From Pseudomonadota bacterium (GTDB lineage: Bacteria; Pseudomonadota; Gammaproteobacteria; Burkholderiales; Rhodocyclaceae): a DNA stretch of 32,695 nt. The stretch lies in the NCBI GenBank assembly GCA_026399515.1, contig JAPLQT010000063.1:14846-47540 (forward strand). Reading direction: 5' to 3'. The notes beneath the pieces are model-generated. The model had not been told where the DNA came from. It saw only the letters and a program-made list of their open reading frames with translations, and searched no databases. A program made the translations under genes and the position numbers. Numbering within the stretch: position 1 is the first letter of the stretch; each line of letters begins with the position of its first letter. Below are positions 1-9,038 of this stretch, piece by piece.

Positions 1-1143
1 GAGGAGGATGGCCACCGCATCATCAAGCTGAACATCGGCAACACGGCGCCGTTCGGTTTCGAGGCGCCCGAGGAAATCACCCAGGACGTGATCCACAACC
101 TGCCGGATGCATCGGGTTACGCCGACTCCAAGGGACTCTTCTCGGCGCGCAAGGCGATCATGCATTACACCCAGGAGAAGAAGATCGCCGGGGTGCAGGT
201 CGACGACATCTACACCGGCAACGGCGTTTCGGAGCTGATCGTCATGGCCATGAACGCCCTCCTGGACAGCGGCGACGAGGTGCTGGTGCCGTCGCCCGAC
301 TATCCCCTGTGGACCGCCGCGATCAGCCTGTCGGGCGGCACGCCGCGCCATTATCTGTGCGACGAGGAGGCCGGGTGGCTGCCCGACCTTGATGATATCC
401 GCGCCAAGATCGGGCCGAACACCCGTGCCATCGTCATCATCAACCCGAACAATCCCACCGGCGCCTTGTATCCTGTCGAACTCCTGAAGGAAATCGTCGA
501 GATCGCCCGCACCCACCAGTTGATCGTCTATGCCGACGAGATCTACGACAAGGTGTTGTACGACGGCGCCAGCCACACCTCGATCGCCTCGCTGGCCGAG
601 GACGTGCTGTTCGTCACCTTCAACGGCCTTTCCAAGAACTACCGGGCGCCCGGCTTTCGCGCCGGCTGGATGGTGGTGTCGGGCGAGAAGCGCCACGCCC
701 AGGATTACATCGAAGGGCTCACCATGCTGGCGTCGATGCGCCTGTGCGCCAACGTCCCGGCCCAGTTCGGCATCCAGACGGCCCTGGGCGGCTACCAGAG
801 CATCAAGGACCTGGTGGCGCCAACCGGCCGCCTGTGCCGTCAGCGCGACCTGGCCTGGAAGCTGTTGACCGCCATCCCGGGCGTCACCTGCTTCAAGCCG
901 CAGGGCGCGCTGTATCTGTTTCCGAAGCTCGATCCGAAGATGTATCCGATCAGCAACGACCAGGATTTCATCCTCGAGCTGCTCGAGGAGGAGCGGGTGC
1001 TGCTGGTCCAGGGCACCGGTTTCAACTGGCCCATGCCGGACCACCTGCGCGTGGTCTTCCTGCCGAATGCCGACGACCTGACCGAGGCCATAGGACGCAT
1101 CGCACGTTTCCTCGAGCACTATCGCAAGCGTCACGGCACCTGA
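1..1143 (+). CDS. alaA: Alanine-synthesizing aminotransferase AlaA, 3' part (5' end outside window)
   Basis: PLP-dependent class I aminotransferase that makes alanine from pyruvate with glutamate as amino donor. The frame is open from base 1, so the gene begins upstream; by comparison with E. coli AlaA as I remember it (about 405 residues), roughly 25-30 residues are missing. The visible 380 residues follow AlaA closely: LNIGNTAPFGF near the start, NPNNPTGALY, the substrate/PLP region YADEIYDKVLYD, the PLP lysine in FNGLSKNYRAPGFRAGW, and the family segment SMRLCANVPAQFGIQTALGGY. The GTG at 88 is not a credible start because the conserved N-terminal region lies before it. The stop is 3 bases before the GNAT gene, and hom and thrC follow in the same direction, so it is probably the first or an early gene of an amino-acid operon. 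Confident in the family; substrate is by homology. Confidence 0.95.
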   Translation, partial: EEDGHRIIKLNIGNTAPFGFEAPEEITQDVIHNLPDASGYADSKGLFSARKAIMHYTQEKKIAGVQVDDIYTGNGVSELIVMAMNALLDSGDEVLVPSPDYPLWTAAISLSGGTPRHYLCDEEAGWLPDLDDIRAKIGPNTRAIVIINPNNPTGALYPVELLKEIVEIARTHQLIVYADEIYDKVLYDGASHTSIASLAEDVLFVTFNGLSKNYRAPGFRAGWMVVSGEKRHAQDYIEGLTMLASMRLCANVPAQFGIQTALGGYQSIKDLVAPTGRLCRQRDLAWKLLTAIPGVTCFKPQGALYLFPKLDPKMYPISNDQDFILELLEEERVLLVQGTGFNWPMPDHLRVVFLPNADDLTEAIGRIARFLEHYRKRHGT

Positions 1144-1146
1144 GCA

Positions 1147-1587
1147 ATGCAACTGGTGGCGATCACCGATGATGCCGGCAAGATTCTGGAAGCCGACTGG
1201 CTGGCGCGGGCCGAGGCTGTGCATCGGCAGTTGCGGCCGCAATTGCCGGCCGACTATTCGGACAAGATGCGGCGGGTGTTCGACGGAGGCGGGCGGATGC
1301 TCGTCGCCACCGAGGATAAGGATGTCGCCGGCGTGGCGGTGTATCGGATCTACCAGGACACTTACAGTGGCATCAAATGCTATGTCGATGACCTGGTGAC
1401 GGATGAAAGCCGCCGCTCCGGCGGCGTCGGCCATGCCATGATCGAATGGCTGGTGGAGCAGGCCCGTCATGCCGGTTGCGGCGCGCTCCGCCTGGATTCC
1501 GGATCGCAGCGTACCCAGGCGCACAAGTTCTATTTTCGCGAAGGTTTTGTCATTCCATCTTTCCATTTCAATAAGCCCATCAAATGA
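1147..1587 (+). CDS. GNAT-family N-acetyltransferase
   Basis: Single-domain GNAT acetyltransferase of 146 residues, predicted to transfer acetyl from acetyl-CoA to an amine; the substrate is unknown. The acetyl-CoA pyrophosphate loop (motif A) is visible as DESRRSGGVGHAMIEWLVE (an R/QxxGxG/A pattern, about residues 91-109). It is followed by the usual beta-5 segment GCGALRLDSGS and the C-terminal HKFYFREGFV, where the aromatic residue before GF is typical. ATG lies 3 bases after the alaA stop, and the TGA stop overlaps the ATG of hom (ATGA), so it is very likely translationally coupled to hom. Its position between alaA and hom suggests a role near amino-acid metabolism or detoxification of an amino compound, but that is inference only. 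Confidence 0.88.
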   Translation: MQLVAITDDAGKILEADWLARAEAVHRQLRPQLPADYSDKMRRVFDGGGRMLVATEDKDVAGVAVYRIYQDTYSGIKCYVDDLVTDESRRSGGVGHAMIEWLVEQARHAGCGALRLDSGSQRTQAHKFYFREGFVIPSFHFNKPIK

Positions 1588-2897
1588 AACCCATCAATGT
1601 AGGACTCCTCGGCATAGGCACCGTCGGCGGCGGCACCTTCAATGTGCTCAGCCGCAACGAGAGCGAGATCACCCGCCGCGCCGGGCGGCCGATCCGGATT
1701 TCAGTGGTTGCCGACAAGGATCTTGAAATGGCCAGGCGTGTCACCGCCGGCAAGGTCAGGCTCACAGACGACGCTTACGCCGTGGTGTCCGACCCGGAAG
1801 TGGACATCGTCGTCGAACTCATCGGCGGCTGCGGCATCGCCAAGGAACTGGTGCTCAAGGCCATTGAAAAAGGCAAGCACGTGGTGACCGCCAACAAGGC
1901 CTTGCTGGCCATACACGGCAACGAGATCTTCACCGCCGCGCAGAAGCAGGGCGTGATGGTGGCCTTCGAAGCTGCGGTGGCCGGCGGTATCCCCATCATC
2001 AAGGCGCTGCGTGAAGGGCTCTCCGCCAACCGCATCCAGTGGATCGCCGGCATCATTAACGGTACCACCAATTTCATCCTCTCCGAGATGCGCGACAAGG
2101 GCCTGCCATTCGCCACCGTGCTGAAAGAAGCGCAGCGCCTGGGCTACGCCGAGGCCGATCCGACTTTCGACATCGAAGGCGTCGATGCCGCGCACAAGCT
2201 GACCATTATGGCGGCGATCGCCTTCGGCATCCCGATGCAATTCGACAAGGCGTACGTCGAAGGCATCAGCAAACTCGATGCCGACGACATCAAATACGCG
2301 GAACAGCTCGGCTACCGCATCAAGCTGCTCGGCATCACCAAGCGCAGGGTGGATGGCATTGAGCTGCGCGTGCATCCGACGCTGATCCCGACGCGGCGCC
2401 TGATCGCCAATGTCGAGGGCGCCATGAACGCGGTGCTGGTGCAGGGCGATGCGGTCGGCGCAACGCTCTACTACGGCAAGGGCGCCGGCGCCGAACCGAC
2501 GGCATCGGCGGTGATCGCCGACCTGGTCGATGTCACCCGGCTGCACACCGCCGATCCCGAACACCGCGTGCCGCATCTGGCCTTCCAGCCCGACGCGGTG
2601 GTCGATACGCCGATCCTGCCGATGGCCGAAGTCGAAACCAGCTACTACCTGCGTCTGCGCGTCGCCGACCAGCCGGGCGTGCTGGCCGACATCACCCGGA
2701 TATTGGCCGACCAGGGCATCTCCATCGACGCGATGATCCAGCGCGAGCCGGGCGAAGGTGAGGAGCAGACCGACATCATCATGCTGACCCACCTGACCCG
2801 CGAAAAACAGGTGGATGCGGCGATCGCGCGGATCGAGGCGTTGCCGGTGGTGAAACGCAAGGTGATCCGCCTGCGGCTGGAAGAATTGGACAAATAA
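1584..2897 (+). CDS. hom: Homoserine dehydrogenase with C-terminal ACT domain
   Basis: Reduces aspartate-semialdehyde to homoserine with NAD(P)H, the branch point to threonine and methionine. Its 437 residues match the monofunctional form (no aspartokinase domain). The Rossmann motif GIGTVGGG sits at residues 10-17, the conserved TANKALLA and AAVAGGIPIIKALREGL follow, then GIINGTTNFIL of the catalytic domain. The last 90 residues form an ACT domain (YYLRLRVADQPGVLADITRI), usually the site of threonine feedback inhibition. The start overlaps the GNAT stop by 4 bases and the TAA stop abuts the ATG of thrC with no gap. This gives a hom-thrC pair with tight translational coupling. Product inhibition by threonine is known for the family, not shown here. 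Confidence 0.97.
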   Translation: MKPINVGLLGIGTVGGGTFNVLSRNESEITRRAGRPIRISVVADKDLEMARRVTAGKVRLTDDAYAVVSDPEVDIVVELIGGCGIAKELVLKAIEKGKHVVTANKALLAIHGNEIFTAAQKQGVMVAFEAAVAGGIPIIKALREGLSANRIQWIAGIINGTTNFILSEMRDKGLPFATVLKEAQRLGYAEADPTFDIEGVDAAHKLTIMAAIAFGIPMQFDKAYVEGISKLDADDIKYAEQLGYRIKLLGITKRRVDGIELRVHPTLIPTRRLIANVEGAMNAVLVQGDAVGATLYYGKGAGAEPTASAVIADLVDVTRLHTADPEHRVPHLAFQPDAVVDTPILPMAEVETSYYLRLRVADQPGVLADITRILADQGISIDAMIQREPGEGEEQTDIIMLTHLTREKQVDAAIARIEALPVVKRKVIRLRLEELDK

Positions 2898-4337
2898 ATG
2901 AAATACGTCAGCACCCGCGGCAATTCGACTAGCCGCAATTTCACCGAGATCCTGCTCGCCGGCCTGGCGCCGGACGGCGGACTGTACCTGCCGGAGGCAT
3001 ATCCTCGCGTCACCCAGGCCGAGTTGTCGGAGTGGCGTGGGCTGTCGTACCCGGCACTGGCCTTCAAGGTACTCGGAAAGTTCATCACCGACATGCCGGC
3101 CGGCGATCTGAAGCAACTCATAGATCGTACTTACACGGCGCAGGTATATTGCAACGGACGACCGGGCGGCGATGCCGCCGAGATCGCGCCGCTGAGAACC
3201 CTGGAGCCCGGCTTGCACTTGCTCGAACTCTCCAATGGCCCGACGCTCGCCTTCAAAGACATGGCGATGCAGCTCCTGGGCAACCTGTTCGAATACGCGC
3301 TGGACCAGGGCCATGCGGAACTGAACATACTCGGTGCCACCTCGGGCGACACGGGTTCGTCGGCCGAATATGCGATGCGTGGCAAGCACGGCATCCGCGT
3401 CTTCATGCTCTCGCCTCAGGGCAAGATGAGCCGCTTCCAGACCGCTCAGATGTTCTCGCTGCAAGATGCCAACATCTTCAATATCGCCGTCCAGGGCGTC
3501 TTCGACAATTGCCAGGACATCGTCAAGGCGGTCAGCAACGACCATGCTTTCAAGGACCGGTACAAGATCGGCACCGTTAATTCGATCAACTGGGCGCGGG
3601 TGGCGGCCCAGGTCGTGTATTACTTCAAAGGCTATTTCGCCGCTACACAGTCAAATGATGAGCAGGTCGACTTCAGCGTTCCTTCTGGCAATTTCGGCAA
3701 TATCTGCGCCGGCCACATCGCCCGCATGATGGGCCTGCCGATACGCCGGCTGATCCTCGCCACCAACGAAAACGACGTGCTCGACGAGTTCTTCAGGACC
3801 GGTGTCTACCAGCCGCGCGCCACTGCGCAGACCTTCCAGACCAGCAGCCCCTCGATGGACATTTCCAAGGCGTCGAACTTCGAACGTTTCATTTTCGACC
3901 TGGTCGGACGCGACGCCGCGACCATGCGCGGCTTGTGGGGGCAGGTGGATGCAGGAGGGGCTTTCGATCTGTCGCAAACGCAGTATGCGTCACACTTCGC
4001 TCGCATCGCCGACTACGGTTTCGTCTCCGGCACGAGCTGCCACGCCGATCGCCTGGCGACGATACGGCGGATCTGGGAACAGTATGGCGTGATGATAGAC
4101 ACGCATACCGCGGACGGCCTCAAGGTCGGGCTGGAACACCGCGAGCAGTGCGTGCCGTTGGTCTGCCTGGAGACGGCCCTGCCGGTCAAGTTCGAGGAAA
4201 CCATACGCGAGGCGCTCAAGCGCGAACCGGAACGTCCGGCCGGCCTGATCGGCATCGAGGACTTGCCGCAGCGCTTCGAAGTGATGGCTGCCGATGCCAG
4301 TGCGGTCAAGGACTTCATCGCCGCCCACGCGGCATGA
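2898..4337 (+). CDS. thrC: Threonine synthase
   Basis: PLP enzyme that converts O-phosphohomoserine to threonine, the last step of the pathway whose earlier step is encoded by hom just upstream. It has 479 residues, the long form typical of proteobacteria. The N-terminus YVSTRGNS and APDGGLYLP are characteristic. The PLP lysine is K120 in GPTLAFKDMAMQLLGNL, and GATSGDTGSSAEYA plus FSVPSGNFGNICAGHIA are the conserved phosphate/cofactor loops. It begins directly after the hom stop codon. A perfect-stem intrinsic terminator starts 9 bases after its stop, so it closes the alaA-GNAT-hom-thrC transcription unit. Homoserine kinase (thrB) is not in the window and must be elsewhere. Confidence 0.97.
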   Translation: MKYVSTRGNSTSRNFTEILLAGLAPDGGLYLPEAYPRVTQAELSEWRGLSYPALAFKVLGKFITDMPAGDLKQLIDRTYTAQVYCNGRPGGDAAEIAPLRTLEPGLHLLELSNGPTLAFKDMAMQLLGNLFEYALDQGHAELNILGATSGDTGSSAEYAMRGKHGIRVFMLSPQGKMSRFQTAQMFSLQDANIFNIAVQGVFDNCQDIVKAVSNDHAFKDRYKIGTVNSINWARVAAQVVYYFKGYFAATQSNDEQVDFSVPSGNFGNICAGHIARMMGLPIRRLILATNENDVLDEFFRTGVYQPRATAQTFQTSSPSMDISKASNFERFIFDLVGRDAATMRGLWGQVDAGGAFDLSQTQYASHFARIADYGFVSGTSCHADRLATIRRIWEQYGVMIDTHTADGLKVGLEHREQCVPLVCLETALPVKFEETIREALKREPERPAGLIGIEDLPQRFEVMAADASAVKDFIAAHAA

Positions 4338-4345
4338 GCCACGCA

Positions 4346-4379
4346 GAAAAAAAGCCACCGAAAACGGTGGCTTTTTTTC
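4346..4379. terminator. Bidirectional intrinsic terminator between thrC and the small membrane protein
   Basis: A perfect 15-bp stem (arms 4346-4360 and 4365-4379, core GCCACCG/CGGTGGC) with an AAAA loop. The arms are A-rich on the left and T-rich on the right, so it reads as a rho-independent terminator on both strands: for thrC on plus and for the gene at 4450-4587 on minus. Confidence 0.95.
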
Positions 4380-4449
4380 GAACTCGCAAGGTCAGGAAGC
4401 TGCCGCCTGCTAGGCCGGCGGCGATCCAGACTACCCGACGTCGAGGAAG

Positions 4450-4587
4450 CTACAGGTAAATTACTGCAGGGAATACCGTAACGGCCAGCACCAGCATCAG
4501 CCATTCAACGTTGTAACGGGCCAGCAGCCCGGTGAAATGCATGACCATGACCACGATCGCGACTATGTAATAGAGGACGAACCACAT
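4450..4587 (-). CDS. Small two-helix membrane protein, unknown function (45 residues)
   Basis: Short hydrophobic protein of 45 residues. Two membrane segments are evident: about residues 2-22 (WFVLYYIVAIVVMVMHF) and 28-45 (EWLMLVLAVTVFPAVIYL), joined by the short polar turn ARYNV. I chose the ATG at 4587 because GGAG lies about 8 bases upstream with a normal spacer; the frame can be extended 15 codons upstream but without a ribosome site. It has its own promoter (TTGCTA-17-TATAAA at 4657-4685) and the perfect hairpin at 4346-4379 as terminator, so it is a stand-alone transcription unit. I do not recognise a family. The promoter, ribosome site and amphipathic layout argue that it is real; function is unknown. 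Confidence 0.72.
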   Translation of the reverse strand: MWFVLYYIVAIVVMVMHFTGLLARYNVEWLMLVLAVTVFPAVIYL

Positions 4588-4656
4588 CTTAGTATTCTCC
4601 GTTGAATGGCGGGGTATTCTCGTAACGGGCACAACTGAATAACAAACACTTGGTTA

Positions 4657-4685
4657 TTTATACCTTTTTCATTTCAACATAGCAA
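4657..4685 (-). promoter_or_regulatory. Sigma70-type promoter for the 45-residue membrane protein
   Basis: On the minus strand TTGCTA (4685-4680) and TATAAA (4662-4657) are separated by exactly 17 bases, within a locally AT-rich stretch that stands out from the GC-rich surroundings. The leader to the ATG at 4587 is about 60 bases. Confidence 0.7.
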
Positions 4686-4715
4686 GCCGGAGTTGGCGCG
4701 TTTTTCCGCTTCAAT

Positions 4716-5564
4716 TCAGCGTTCGACATGCCGCAGCGACAGGTCGATGGCGCGCACGTCCTTGGTCAGGCCGCCGATCGAGATGCGTTGGACCCCTGTT
4801 TCGGCGATCGATCGTACCCTTTCGAGATTGACGCCGCCGGAGGCTTCCAGTTCGGCGCGCCCGGCGTTGATCGCGACGGCCTCGCGCATCTGAGTCAGAC
4901 TCATATTGTCCAGCAGCACCATCCTGGCGCCGCATCCCAGGGCTTCGCTCAACTGGTTGAGGGTTTCGACCTCGACCTGGACGAAGATACTTCCGTGCGC
5001 CAGTTGCCGAGCCTGTAGCAGCGCCGGACGAATCCCCCCTGCGGCGAGGATGTGGTTTTCCTTGATCAGGATGCCGTCATACAGGCCCAGGCGATGATTA
5101 TGGCCGCCGCCGGTCCGGACAGCGTACTTTTGCGCCAGGCGCAGTCCGGGCAAGGTCTTGCGGGTATCGACGATATGCGCCGCGGTCCCGGCAATGGCGT
5201 CGACGTAGCGGCTGGTCGCCGTGGCGGTGCCGGACAATAACTGCAGGAAGTTCAGCGCGGTTCTCTCGGCGCTGAGCAGGGCACGCGTGTCGGCATCGAC
5301 TTCGCAGAGCGTCTGGCCGGCGCTGATGCGTTCGCCGTCCTGGGCGTACCAGGCGATGTTGGCGGCGCCGTCGAGTCGCTGGAAGCAGGCATCGAACCAG
5401 GCCGAACCGCACAGGACAGCGTCCTCCCGGCTGACGACCAGGCCGCGGCTGACATGGCCTGCGGGCGTGAGCAGGGCGGTCAGGTCGCCGCCTCCGATAT
5501 CCTCAGCCAGCGCCGCCAACACATTGCGCTCGACTTCGATGGCCAACTGTAGCGGGACTCCCAT
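4716..5564 (-). CDS. nadC: Nicotinate-nucleotide pyrophosphorylase (carboxylating), quinolinate phosphoribosyltransferase
   Basis: Converts quinolinate and PRPP to nicotinate mononucleotide, CO2 and PPi in de novo NAD synthesis. The 282 residues are near the family's usual length (E. coli about 297). Recognisable features are EDIGGGDLTALLTP at the N-terminus, the LNFLQLLSGTAT segment, and the active-site stretch DTRKTLPGLRLAQKYAV followed by RTGGGHNHRLGLYDGILIKENH (basic residues that bind quinolinate). The C-terminal barrel motifs are VQVEVETLNQLSEAL, MVLLDNM, EASGGVNLERV and ISIGGLT. It is transcribed away from gltX and is not visibly in an operon with other nad genes. The ATG at 5564 has only a weak upstream ribosome site, but no better start is seen. 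Confidence 0.97.
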   Translation of the reverse strand: MGVPLQLAIEVERNVLAALAEDIGGGDLTALLTPAGHVSRGLVVSREDAVLCGSAWFDACFQRLDGAANIAWYAQDGERISAGQTLCEVDADTRALLSAERTALNFLQLLSGTATATSRYVDAIAGTAAHIVDTRKTLPGLRLAQKYAVRTGGGHNHRLGLYDGILIKENHILAAGGIRPALLQARQLAHGSIFVQVEVETLNQLSEALGCGARMVLLDNMSLTQMREAVAINAGRAELEASGGVNLERVRSIAETGVQRISIGGLTKDVRAIDLSLRHVER

Positions 5565-5678
5565 GATCGGATGTTCTGTGAAAATGACGTTTTGATTCTA
5601 GCACCGAAGCCCGGTGGGATTGTTCATCTTGGACCCGAAGACCAGCGATACACGGAGCTTCGCGAAAATGCGCCATGC

Positions 5679-5684
5679 TAAAAT
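5679..5684 (+). promoter_or_regulatory. Candidate -10 element for gltX
   Basis: TAAAAT lies 40 bases before the gltX ATG in the nadC-gltX divergent gap. No convincing -35 sits at 16-18 bases upstream, so this is only a candidate. Confidence 0.3.
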
Positions 5685-5723
5685 CATCGTGTCGATTGTC
5701 TGGTTTTCAAAACTACCCCCAAC

Positions 5724-7124
5724 ATGATCCGAACCCGCTTCGCTCCCAGTCCGACTGGCTACCTCCACATCGGCGGCGCCCGCACCGCGCTGTTCGCCTG
5801 GGCCTATGCCCGCCGTCACCAGGGAACATTCATTCTGCGGATCGAAGATACCGATGTCGCCCGCTCGACGCCGGAAGCGGTGCAGGCGATACTCGACGGC
5901 ATGCAGTGGCTAGGGCTTCATCCCGATGAAGGCCCGTTCTACCAGATGCAGAGAATGGATCGCTACAAGGAAGTGATCGCTCAGATGCTGAGCGCCGGCA
6001 CAGCTTACCACTGCTACACCTCGCGCGAAGCGCTGGACGCGATGCGGGCCGAGCAGGAGGCGAAAAAGCAGAAACCTCGCTATGACGGTTTGTGGCGGCC
6101 GGAACCTGGCAAAAACCTGCCCGCGCCTCCGACCGACGTGCAGCCGGTGGTGCGCTTTCGCAACCCGGTCGATGGCGTGGTGGCCTGGGACGACATGGTG
6201 AAAGGACGCATCACCATCGCCAACGCGGAGCTCGACGACTTCATCATCGCCCGCGCCGACGGCACGCCGACTTACAACTTCTGCGTGGTGGTCGACGACT
6301 GGGACATGCGGATCAGCCACGTCATCCGCGGCGACGACCATGTCAACAACACCCCGCGCCAGATCAACGTCCTGCGGGCGCTGGGGGCGACAGTCCCGGA
6401 ATACGGGCATCTGCCGATGATCCTCGGCGACGACGGCCAGAAACTCTCGAAGCGCCACGGCGCGGTGAGCGTGATGCAGTATGACGATGAAGGTTATCTC
6501 CCCGAGGCGGTGCTCAACTACCTGGCGCGCCTGGGCTGGTCGCACGGCGATGAGGAAGTGTTCGCTATGGAACAGTTCTGCGCCTGGTTCGAGTTCGACC
6601 ACATCTCGTCTTCGGCGGCGCAGTTCAACACCGAAAAACTCAACTGGTTGAATGCGCACTACCTGAAGGTCGCCGACAACGCGCGGCTGGCCGCGGAAGT
6701 CAAACGCCGCCTCATGCTGCAACAGGTCGCCGGTGCCGATTGGTCCGTATTGGAGCGCGTCATTCCGCTCTACAAGGAGCGTGTCGGCAATCTCAATGAA
6801 CTCGCCGATGCCTTGCATCCGTTTTGCGTGACCGTGCATCCGCCTGCCGATCTTCTGACGCAGCATGTAACCGCCGCCGCCCGCGCCGCACTGGCCACCT
6901 TATTCGACAAGCTGACCGGTGTTGCGGACTGGCAGGCCGCGGCTCTGTCCCTGGCCGTCAAGGAAACGCTGGCCAGCCACGGCTTGAAGATGCCCCAGGT
7001 GGCGACGCCCTTGCGCGTGGTCCTGCTCGGCCAGGCGCAATCGCCGTCCATCGATGCCGTGCTCGAAGCGCTGGGTCGCGAGCGGGTGCTGGAACGCCTT
7101 CAGCGGGTGCTAAGACCGACGTAG
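5724..7124 (+). CDS. gltX: Glutamyl-tRNA synthetase
   Basis: Class I aminoacyl-tRNA synthetase that charges tRNA-Glu. It has 466 residues, the normal bacterial length. The HIGH-type ATP motif is [15 protein letters not shown] (HIGG at residues 15-18), and the second signature is KLSKRHG (K240-R244). [10 protein letters not shown] and [23 protein letters not shown] are typical of bacterial GluRS. The C-terminal third is the anticodon-binding helical domain. It stands alone on plus, divergent from nadC. Its last 15 bases overlap the 3' end of mnmC on the other strand. Whether it is discriminating (Glu only) or also charges tRNA-Gln cannot be settled from the sequence alone. No clear ribosome site precedes the ATG. 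Confidence 0.98.
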   Translation: MIRTRFAPSPTGYLHIGGARTALFAWAYARRHQGTFILRIEDTDVARSTPEAVQAILDGMQWLGLHPDEGPFYQMQRMDRYKEVIAQMLSAGTAYHCYTSREALDAMRAEQEAKKQKPRYDGLWRPEPGKNLPAPPTDVQPVVRFRNPVDGVVAWDDMVKGRITIANAELDDFIIARADGTPTYNFCVVVDDWDMRISHVIRGDDHVNNTPRQINVLRALGATVPEYGHLPMILGDDGQKLSKRHGAVSVMQYDDEGYLPEAVLNYLARLGWSHGDEEVFAMEQFCAWFEFDHISSSAAQFNTEKLNWLNAHYLKVADNARLAAEVKRRLMLQQVAGADWSVLERVIPLYKERVGNLNELADALHPFCVTVHPPADLLTQHVTAAARAALATLFDKLTGVADWQAAALSLAVKETLASHGLKMPQVATPLRVVLLGQAQSPSIDAVLEALGRERVLERLQRVLRPT

Positions 7125-9038
7125 CTGGCGTAGCAGGAATCGTCCCGGATCGACGGCGTCGACCAGGTCTCCTTCCAGCGGCAAAGGCTCTCCCTCGATT
7201 TGCGCGGCCAGCAGTTCCGCCGCCAGCGCCGCCCATACCATGCCGCGCGAGCCCAGCCCGAGCAGGCCATACAGGCCAGGTTGGCGCGGGATACCGGCCA
7301 GCCGGGTGGCGGCTGGGACGGCGGCCAGGGCCATGTCCACGGCAGCCAGGGCGCCGACGACAGGCATCCGGTCGCGGGTCACCGAGCGAAAACCGACGCG
7401 TCCCTCCAGCGTCTCCGCGTGAATCCCATTGGCATAGCCGGGCAGCATGCTGTCGAGGCGCGCCAGATTTTCTTGGTGGTCACCGAGTCGGATTTCACTG
7501 TCATCGTCGTCGATGCTGAAGCTGGCGCCTATACAGCGGATACCTTCCACCGGAGGTGTGACGTAGCCGTCGCGGCAGATCGCGATGCCGGGAAGCGACT
7601 CGGCTGCCGCCGGCAGATGGCTGACCTGGCCGCGAGCAGCGCGCATGGGCAGTTGCGCGCCGTCGCGGCCGCCCGCGAGCCTGCGTCCGTCGCCGGCATT
7701 GGCGAGAATCAGCAGCGGTGCCGCCGCAATGACGTGGCCATCTGCGTCGAGCGCCCGCCAGGTTTCGCCCTGACGTTCGATGCGGGCGACCGACCGATCC
7801 GGGATGAGTTGGATCTGGTCTGCATGGCGCAGTAGATTGGCTTGGCACAGGCTGGGCGGCTGCACCCAGCCGCCGCCGGGGAACCACCAGCCGCCAACAG
7901 GTACCGGCCAGCCTGCCAGGGCCGCCGCCTCATCGCGCTCGACGAAGCGCAGGTAATCGTCCGAAGCAGGCTGCTCGGCGGCGATCCGCCGCTGGATCAG
8001 CTCATGTGCCGGATCGCGCGCCAGGTACAGGACGCCGCAATCGCCCCAGCGCAGCGGCAGGCCGGCAGCGTCCAGGGTTTGAAGATGACGCCGGGCATGC
8101 AGGAAGGCGGCGCGGCTGAGCCGCGCCAGCGGATTGTCGTCCAGGCTGGGTTGCGGACGCAGCACCCCGGCATGGTTTCCCGAAGCGCCTTGCCCCGGTG
8201 CGGCGGCGGCTTCGATCAACCGTACTTGCCAGCCGCGCGCGGCAAGGCGTTCGGCGACCGAACAGCCCGCCAGTCCGGCACCGATGACGACGGCCGAACG
8301 TTCGCGGATGATTGCCGGAGACTCGCGCCGGACCCGAAAGCTGCCCCGCGTCATCTGGCGCTTGCCGGCATAGCCGGGTGTCTTTTCGATGGTGAAACCG
8401 GCGGCGGAGAGCCCCTCCCGCACCGTGCCGGCGACCGTCCAGGTGGCCAGCGTGGCCCCAGTCACTGCGAGACGAGCGAGACTGGAATAAATCCGCGGAG
8501 ACCAAAGCTCGGGATTCTTGTCGGGAGCAAAGCCGTCGAGATAGAAGGCATCGGCACGGGCGCGCAGCTTGGGCAGCAAGGCTTGCGCATCGCCGAAGAA
8601 CAGCGTCAGGACCACCCGCTCGTCGTCGAAATACAGTCGTTGCGCGCCCGGCAGCAATCTCGGCCATTGCTGGCGCAAGGCGGCAGAGCAATCCGTCAGT
8701 TCTGGCCAGTGTGCGTGGAGCACGGCGAGATCGGCGGCAGTGAAAGGGTGCTTTTCGAAAGAGACGAAATGCAGGCGCTGGCAGCGTTCCGGGTCATCAC
8801 GCCAGGCTTGCCAGGTGGCGAGGAAGTTGAGGCCCATGCCGAAGCCGGTCTCGACGATGACGAAACACTCGCGTCTTCGCCAGCGTGCGTTTTCGCCCAG
8901 GAGTCCGTTGCCGCCGAGGAACACATGGCGCGCCTGGCCCAGGCCGCCGGCGGCGGAGTGGTAGATGTCGTCATACGCCGCCGAGTATGGCGTGCCCTCT
9001 GCCGTATAGGCGAGCGACGCCGGCTGCAATAGGCTCAC
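7110..9038 (-). CDS. mnmC: Bifunctional tRNA 5-methylaminomethyl-2-thiouridine biosynthesis protein MnmC
   Basis: Catalyses the last two steps that build mnm5s2U at wobble position 34 of tRNA-Lys, -Glu and -Gln. The C-terminal FAD domain removes the carboxymethyl group and the N-terminal SAM-dependent domain methylates the amine. The protein is 642 residues with both domains fused. The methyltransferase has [15 protein letters not shown] and the SAM loop [18 protein letters not shown], then [14 protein letters not shown]. The oxidoreductase begins with the FAD motif [21 protein letters not shown] start it at the GTG at 9038, whose first base is the last of the preceding TAG (TAGTG), because the next residues [10 protein letters not shown] align with the known N-terminus; an ATG at 9086 would add 16 unaligned residues. 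Probably the last gene of the lysS operon. Confidence 0.95.
   Translation of the reverse strand: MSLLQPASLAYTAEGTPYSAAYDDIYHSAAGGLGQARHVFLGGNGLLGENARWRRRECFVIVETGFGMGLNFLATWQAWRDDPERCQRLHFVSFEKHPFTAADLAVLHAHWPELTDCSAALRQQWPRLLPGAQRLYFDDERVVLTLFFGDAQALLPKLRARADAFYLDGFAPDKNPELWSPRIYSSLARLAVTGATLATWTVAGTVREGLSAAGFTIEKTPGYAGKRQMTRGSFRVRRESPAIIRERSAVVIGAGLAGCSVAERLAARGWQVRLIEAAAAPGQGASGNHAGVLRPQPSLDDNPLARLSRAAFLHARRHLQTLDAAGLPLRWGDCGVLYLARDPAHELIQRRIAAEQPASDDYLRFVERDEAAALAGWPVPVGGWWFPGGGWVQPPSLCQANLLRHADQIQLIPDRSVARIERQGETWRALDADGHVIAAAPLLILANAGDGRRLAGGRDGAQLPMRAARGQVSHLPAAAESLPGIAICRDGYVTPPVEGIRCIGASFSIDDDDSEIRLGDHQENLARLDSMLPGYANGIHAETLEGRVGFRSVTRDRMPVVGALAAVDMALAAVPAATRLAGIPRQPGLYGLLGLGSRGMVWAALAAELLAAQIEGEPLPLEGDLVDAVDPGRFLLRQLRRS

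Noticed and set aside
88-90. GTG as a start codon for alaA
   Set aside because: The frame is open to base 1 and encodes the conserved AlaA N-terminal region before this codon.
1701-3545. 614-codon open frame on minus across hom and thrC
   Set aside because: Antisense shadow in a GC-rich region; composition is His/Arg/Asp-rich with no domain, and both plus-strand genes are certain.
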